DNA of 7,290 nucleotides from Deltaproteobacteria bacterium (GTDB lineage: Bacteria; Desulfobacterota; DSM-4660; Desulfatiglandales; Desulfatiglandaceae). This document shows, one piece after another, positions 5,479 to 7,290 of the stretch. A program made the position numbers and the translations under genes. Location of the stretch: NCBI GenBank assembly GCA_021159525.1, contig JAGHEC010000322.1:1-7290 (forward strand), written 5' to 3'. The notes beneath the pieces were generated by a model. The model saw only the letters and a list, made by a program, of their open reading frames with translations, was not told where the DNA came from and made no database searches. Position 1 is the stretch's first letter. Each line of letters opens with the position of its first letter.

Positions 5479-5512
5479 GGCCTGCCCGGAAAAATGCCGG
5501 GAAAGAAAGGCC
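5479..5512 (-). terminator. Two-part hairpin between the amidohydrolase and DUF2914 genes
   Basis: Inner stem CCCGG/CCGGG (5485-5489 with 5497-5501) and outer stem GGCCT/AGGCC (5479-5483 with 5508-5512) lie just after the amidohydrolase stop on the minus strand. A run of five T (ATTTTTATT) begins about 11 bases after the structure, further than in a canonical terminator. It may partly end the tlpA-amidohydrolase transcript or mark an intra-operon boundary. Confidence 0.35.
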
Positions 5513-5518
5513 CGCGGA

Positions 5519-6358
5519 TCAGACCCCTAACAAACCTGCGGCGTTCGATCCATTGATTTGGTCGATTTGATCGAGGGTAAGGCCTGCCGAGGCCATCTCC
5601 TGGAAGTAGCGGCCGGGTCGGATAAGGGGATAATCGCTTCCGAACAGGATCTTGTCAAACCCGATGATTTGCCCCGCAATTCGGTAGATGTCGGGGATGT
5701 ACAGAAAGGGCGACGCGGCCGTGTCAAACCACACATTGTGCAGGGTTTCCCGCACCTCCTTTTTCATCAGGCCGTAAAACAAGAGGCCGCCTCCCCAGTG
5801 GGCCAGCACAATGCGGTTGGCAGGGTATGTTTTGACGAAATTATATATCTGTTTCAGGGTGTTGGGCGTTTTTCCCGGATATATGTGCCCTACCGGTTCA
5901 TTGGTGTGGAGGAGGAATGGCACATGTCGCCGGGCGCAGAGATCCATGGTCTCTTTAAGGGCCTGGACTACCTTGCCGGTAAGGCCCGAGCCGTACACTG
6001 CCAGCTCCCCAACGCCGGAAAGCCCCTGGTCAAGGCAGCGTTCTGCCTCTCCTGCAGCCCCGGGTGACAGGGGTGAGAAAGCGCAAAAACCAGTCAGGCG
6101 ATCCGGGTATCGCTGGATTGATTCCAGGATATAATCGTTGTGCCTAACGTACAACTCCCGCTTTTCCCAAGGAAATCCAAATGCCACCGACCTGTGGACC
6201 CCGGCATCGTCCATAGCCTGGACGAGGTCTTCCGCGCTGGCAAGCCTGGCATGGGGGGACCTGTAGATAGCCTTGAATGCCGGGTCCTCATGCACCAGCC
6301 GATCCCTTTGCTCCCGGAATGAGGGGGGAAAAAGGTGTGTGTGAAAATCAATGATCAT
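5519..6358 (-). CDS. Metal-dependent amidohydrolase, Amidohydro_2 type
   Basis: 279 residues, a small TIM-barrel hydrolase or decarboxylase of the COG2159 type, expected in the cytoplasm. Metal ligands are all visible: HTH in DFHTHLF (His6, His8), His151 (LLHTNEP), His187 (LAHWGGG) and Asp242 (FGSDYPL). The ending INGSNAAGLLG is the usual C-terminal helix of the family. Members include aminocarboxymuconate decarboxylase and related enzymes acting on aromatic or amide substrates, but the substrate cannot be read from the sequence. The ATG overlaps the TGA of the thioredoxin gene as ATGA, and there is no Shine-Dalgarno sequence before it. Translation therefore likely depends on ribosomes finishing the upstream gene. 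No truncation is apparent. Confidence 0.92.
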   Translation of the reverse strand: MIIDFHTHLFPPSFREQRDRLVHEDPAFKAIYRSPHARLASAEDLVQAMDDAGVHRSVAFGFPWEKRELYVRHNDYILESIQRYPDRLTGFCAFSPLSPGAAGEAERCLDQGLSGVGELAVYGSGLTGKVVQALKETMDLCARRHVPFLLHTNEPVGHIYPGKTPNTLKQIYNFVKTYPANRIVLAHWGGGLLFYGLMKKEVRETLHNVWFDTAASPFLYIPDIYRIAGQIIGFDKILFGSDYPLIRPGRYFQEMASAGLTLDQIDQINGSNAAGLLGV

Positions 6359-6870
6359 TGGAAGACCGTGGCCACGGATTTCTCAAGGGTTTCAGGCTGA
6401 AAGCCCACAATTCGATTACGAATCCGACCGTTTCGGTCGATCACAAACATGGTGGGTATGGCCATTTGCTCACTCGAAAAATAGTCCTGAATCACCTTTT
6501 GATTGAATCGGAGAAGCGGATAGTCTATCTGAGCCATCTTTTTGTAATAGACAAGATCGGAATCTTTGATCAACCGGGGGTCGTCCACGGAAATACCAAG
6601 GATGACCAGGCCCCTGTCCTTGTACTGCTCATGGAGCCGCGTCAGCAAGGGGATGGTCATCCGGCATGGGCCGCACCATGTGGCCCAGAAATCCAGGAGG
6701 ACGACGCTCCCGCGGTACTGTTCCAGGGATATGATCTGACCGGAGATGTCGGGAAGAGAGAAATCAGGCGCCAGAGGGCCTGCTTCAACTGGTTTCTCAC
6801 ATCCTGCAGACAGCAGCAGTAAGGCAAACAACATGGACAGGCCGATTCCCAGGGTACGGTTCTTTTTCAT
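6355..6870 (-). CDS. TlpA/ResA-like thioredoxin lipoprotein
   Basis: 171 residues. It is a membrane-anchored thiol-disulfide oxidoreductase facing the periplasm. The N-terminus has KKNR, a hydrophobic core and a lipobox LSAGC, making Cys24 the lipidated residue; Glu at +2 does not signal inner-membrane retention by the E. coli rule. The thioredoxin domain follows (about 34-170): APDFSLPD, then the active site WCGPC (65-69) and the cis-proline loop AIPT (Pro139). The redoxin/AhpC-TSA family insert (about 96-120) is present, as in ResA and TlpA. The likely role is reduction of disulfides in exported proteins such as c-type cytochromes, but no cytochrome maturation gene is in the window to support this. 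The ATG is fixed by AGGAGGAG at 6879-6886, 8 bases upstream. A strong promoter is just upstream, so this is the first gene of its operon. Confidence 0.95.
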   Translation of the reverse strand: MKKNRTLGIGLSMLFALLLLSAGCEKPVEAGPLAPDFSLPDISGQIISLEQYRGSVVLLDFWATWCGPCRMTIPLLTRLHEQYKDRGLVILGISVDDPRLIKDSDLVYYKKMAQIDYPLLRFNQKVIQDYFSSEQMAIPTMFVIDRNGRIRNRIVGFQPETLEKSVATVFQ

Positions 6871-6878
6871 AACGTCTT

Positions 6879-6886
6879 CTCCTCCT
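6879..6886 (-). promoter_or_regulatory. Strong ribosome binding site of the thioredoxin gene
   Basis: AGGAGGAG on the minus strand ends 8 bases before the ATG at 6870. It is the best Shine-Dalgarno match in the window and rules out the longer overlapping frame (6797-7234) as the real product. Confidence 0.8.
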
Positions 6887-6911
6887 GCCGCAAATAACCC
6901 CCTTTACATGC

Positions 6912-6940
6912 ATTGTATCTAAGAGACACAAAAAAGTCAA
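6912..6940 (-). promoter_or_regulatory. Near-consensus sigma70-type promoter for the tlpA-like operon
   Basis: On the minus strand TTGACT (6940-6935) and TACAAT (6917-6912) are each 5/6 matches with a 17-bp spacer. Transcription should start near 6905, giving a leader of about 35 bases that contains the AGGAGGAG site. A T-rich spacer fits a good promoter. Confidence 0.75.
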
Positions 6941-7000
6941 AAAGTTACGCCTCTTCATATTGAAATCATGAGTGTACAGGGTCTTGCACCCGTCAGACGC

Positions 7001-7040
7001 GAAGACCTCTCCCCGCGATAACGAGCGGAGAGAGGCCTTC
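7001..7040 (-). repeat. 16-bp hairpin, perfect as minus-strand RNA
   Basis: 7001-7016 and 7025-7040 form a 16-bp stem around an 8-base loop. On the plus strand there are two mismatches, but as minus-strand RNA both become G-U pairs, so the structure fits transcription from right to left. It lies about 60 bases upstream of the predicted tlpA promoter and has no U-run, so it may be the 3' end of a transcript entering from the right or a dispersed palindrome. Confidence 0.45.
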
Positions 7041-7159
7041 CTGGAAAGAGGAATCGGGCTCGCGGCGGTCTTGCATTGGGAAAAACGAACCAGGAGCGGT
7101 GTTAGACGCATGCCATTGGGGGTTAGACTCTTTATGTGTGACTTCTCTGCAACAGGCGA

Positions 7160-7187
7160 AAAAATTAAGATTGGGGGACCTTCCCCC
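7160..7187 (-). terminator. Possible intrinsic terminator for a gene right of the window
   Basis: GGGGGA/TCCCCC (7173-7178 with 7182-7187) is a perfect 6-bp GC stem with a 3-base loop. On the minus strand it is followed by AATCTTAATTTTTT. The T-run begins several bases late, so the call is tentative. Confidence 0.3.
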
Positions 7188-7290
7188 GTTATACCCGCGC
7201 GGGGGGTCACTGCCTCCCCTCCAAGACGGGACAAAAACCGGTTACAGCTCTTGGGAACGGCAGGTGAGCGTTTAAATTCGTTCTGATCCA

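Larger units (their letters stand above)
6941..7290. other. Non-coding region with hairpins at the right edge
   Basis: About 350 bp with no supported gene. Open frames on both strands lack ribosome sites and domain signal. It contains the 16-bp hairpin at 7001-7040 and the GGGGGA/TCCCCC hairpin at 7173-7187, plus the palindrome CCCGCGCGGG (7194-7203). Confidence 0.55.

Noticed and set aside
6797..7234. 145-codon minus-strand ORF across the tlpA upstream region
   Set aside because: It spans the predicted promoter and ribosome site of the thioredoxin gene, overlaps its start in another frame, and has no domain or signal of its own.
6972..7286. 104-codon plus-strand ORF at the right edge
   Set aside because: It runs through both strong hairpins, has no ribosome site, and its composition is not protein-like.

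Overview
The window looks like a chromosomal stretch of a Gram-negative, probably anaerobic, Desulfobacterota (deltaproteobacteria-like) organism. That placement is inference. It rests on tight operons with ATGA overlaps, two lipoprotein signals, a long-form HisG next to a stand-alone HisI, and a diadenylate cyclase with DUF2914 and TlpA neighbours. No rRNA, tRNA, transposase, integrase, phage gene or CRISPR array was seen.

Layout: (1) Positions 1-2047, minus strand, hold a histidine-linked operon read right to left: hisI (phosphoribosyl-AMP cyclohydrolase), hisG (long-form ATP phosphoribosyltransferase) and a class I/II PLP aminotransferase cut off by the window edge. The genes overlap by 4 and 1 bases. 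(2) Positions 2048-2623 are a 576-bp divergent intergenic region. The hisI side has several hairpins. The plus side has a sigma70 promoter with both hexamers at consensus (TTGACA, 18 bp, TATAAT). This promoter leads almost immediately into a 28-codon ORF whose stop overlaps the next start as ATGA. (3) Positions 2624-3355, plus strand, encode a cysteine-rich lipoprotein with a DUF4156-like core, a 12-residue tandem repeat and four C-x3-G-x2-W repeats. (4) Positions 3356-3550 are a convergent gap with weak terminator-like hairpins. (5) Positions 3551-5437, minus strand, hold an exported DUF2914 protein followed after 6 bp by a CdaA-type diadenylate cyclase fused in one polypeptide to a periplasmic YbbR (CdaR-like) region, using a TTG start. 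(6) Positions 5519-6870, minus strand, hold a TlpA/ResA-like thioredoxin lipoprotein overlapping by 4 bases a TIM-barrel amidohydrolase. A near-consensus promoter lies just upstream. (7) Positions 6941-7290 have no convincing gene but contain strong hairpins.

How the genes work together: hisI and hisG carry out the first and third steps of histidine synthesis, and the aminotransferase is co-translated but is not HisC-like. The DUF2914/CdaA-YbbR pair is the most interesting unit. It looks like a compact envelope-sensing module in which a periplasmic protein and a periplasmic YbbR tail could control cytoplasmic c-di-AMP synthesis; that function is inferred from architecture and adjacency. The TlpA and amidohydrolase pair is probably a separate transcription unit. 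The cysteine-rich lipoprotein has no known function.
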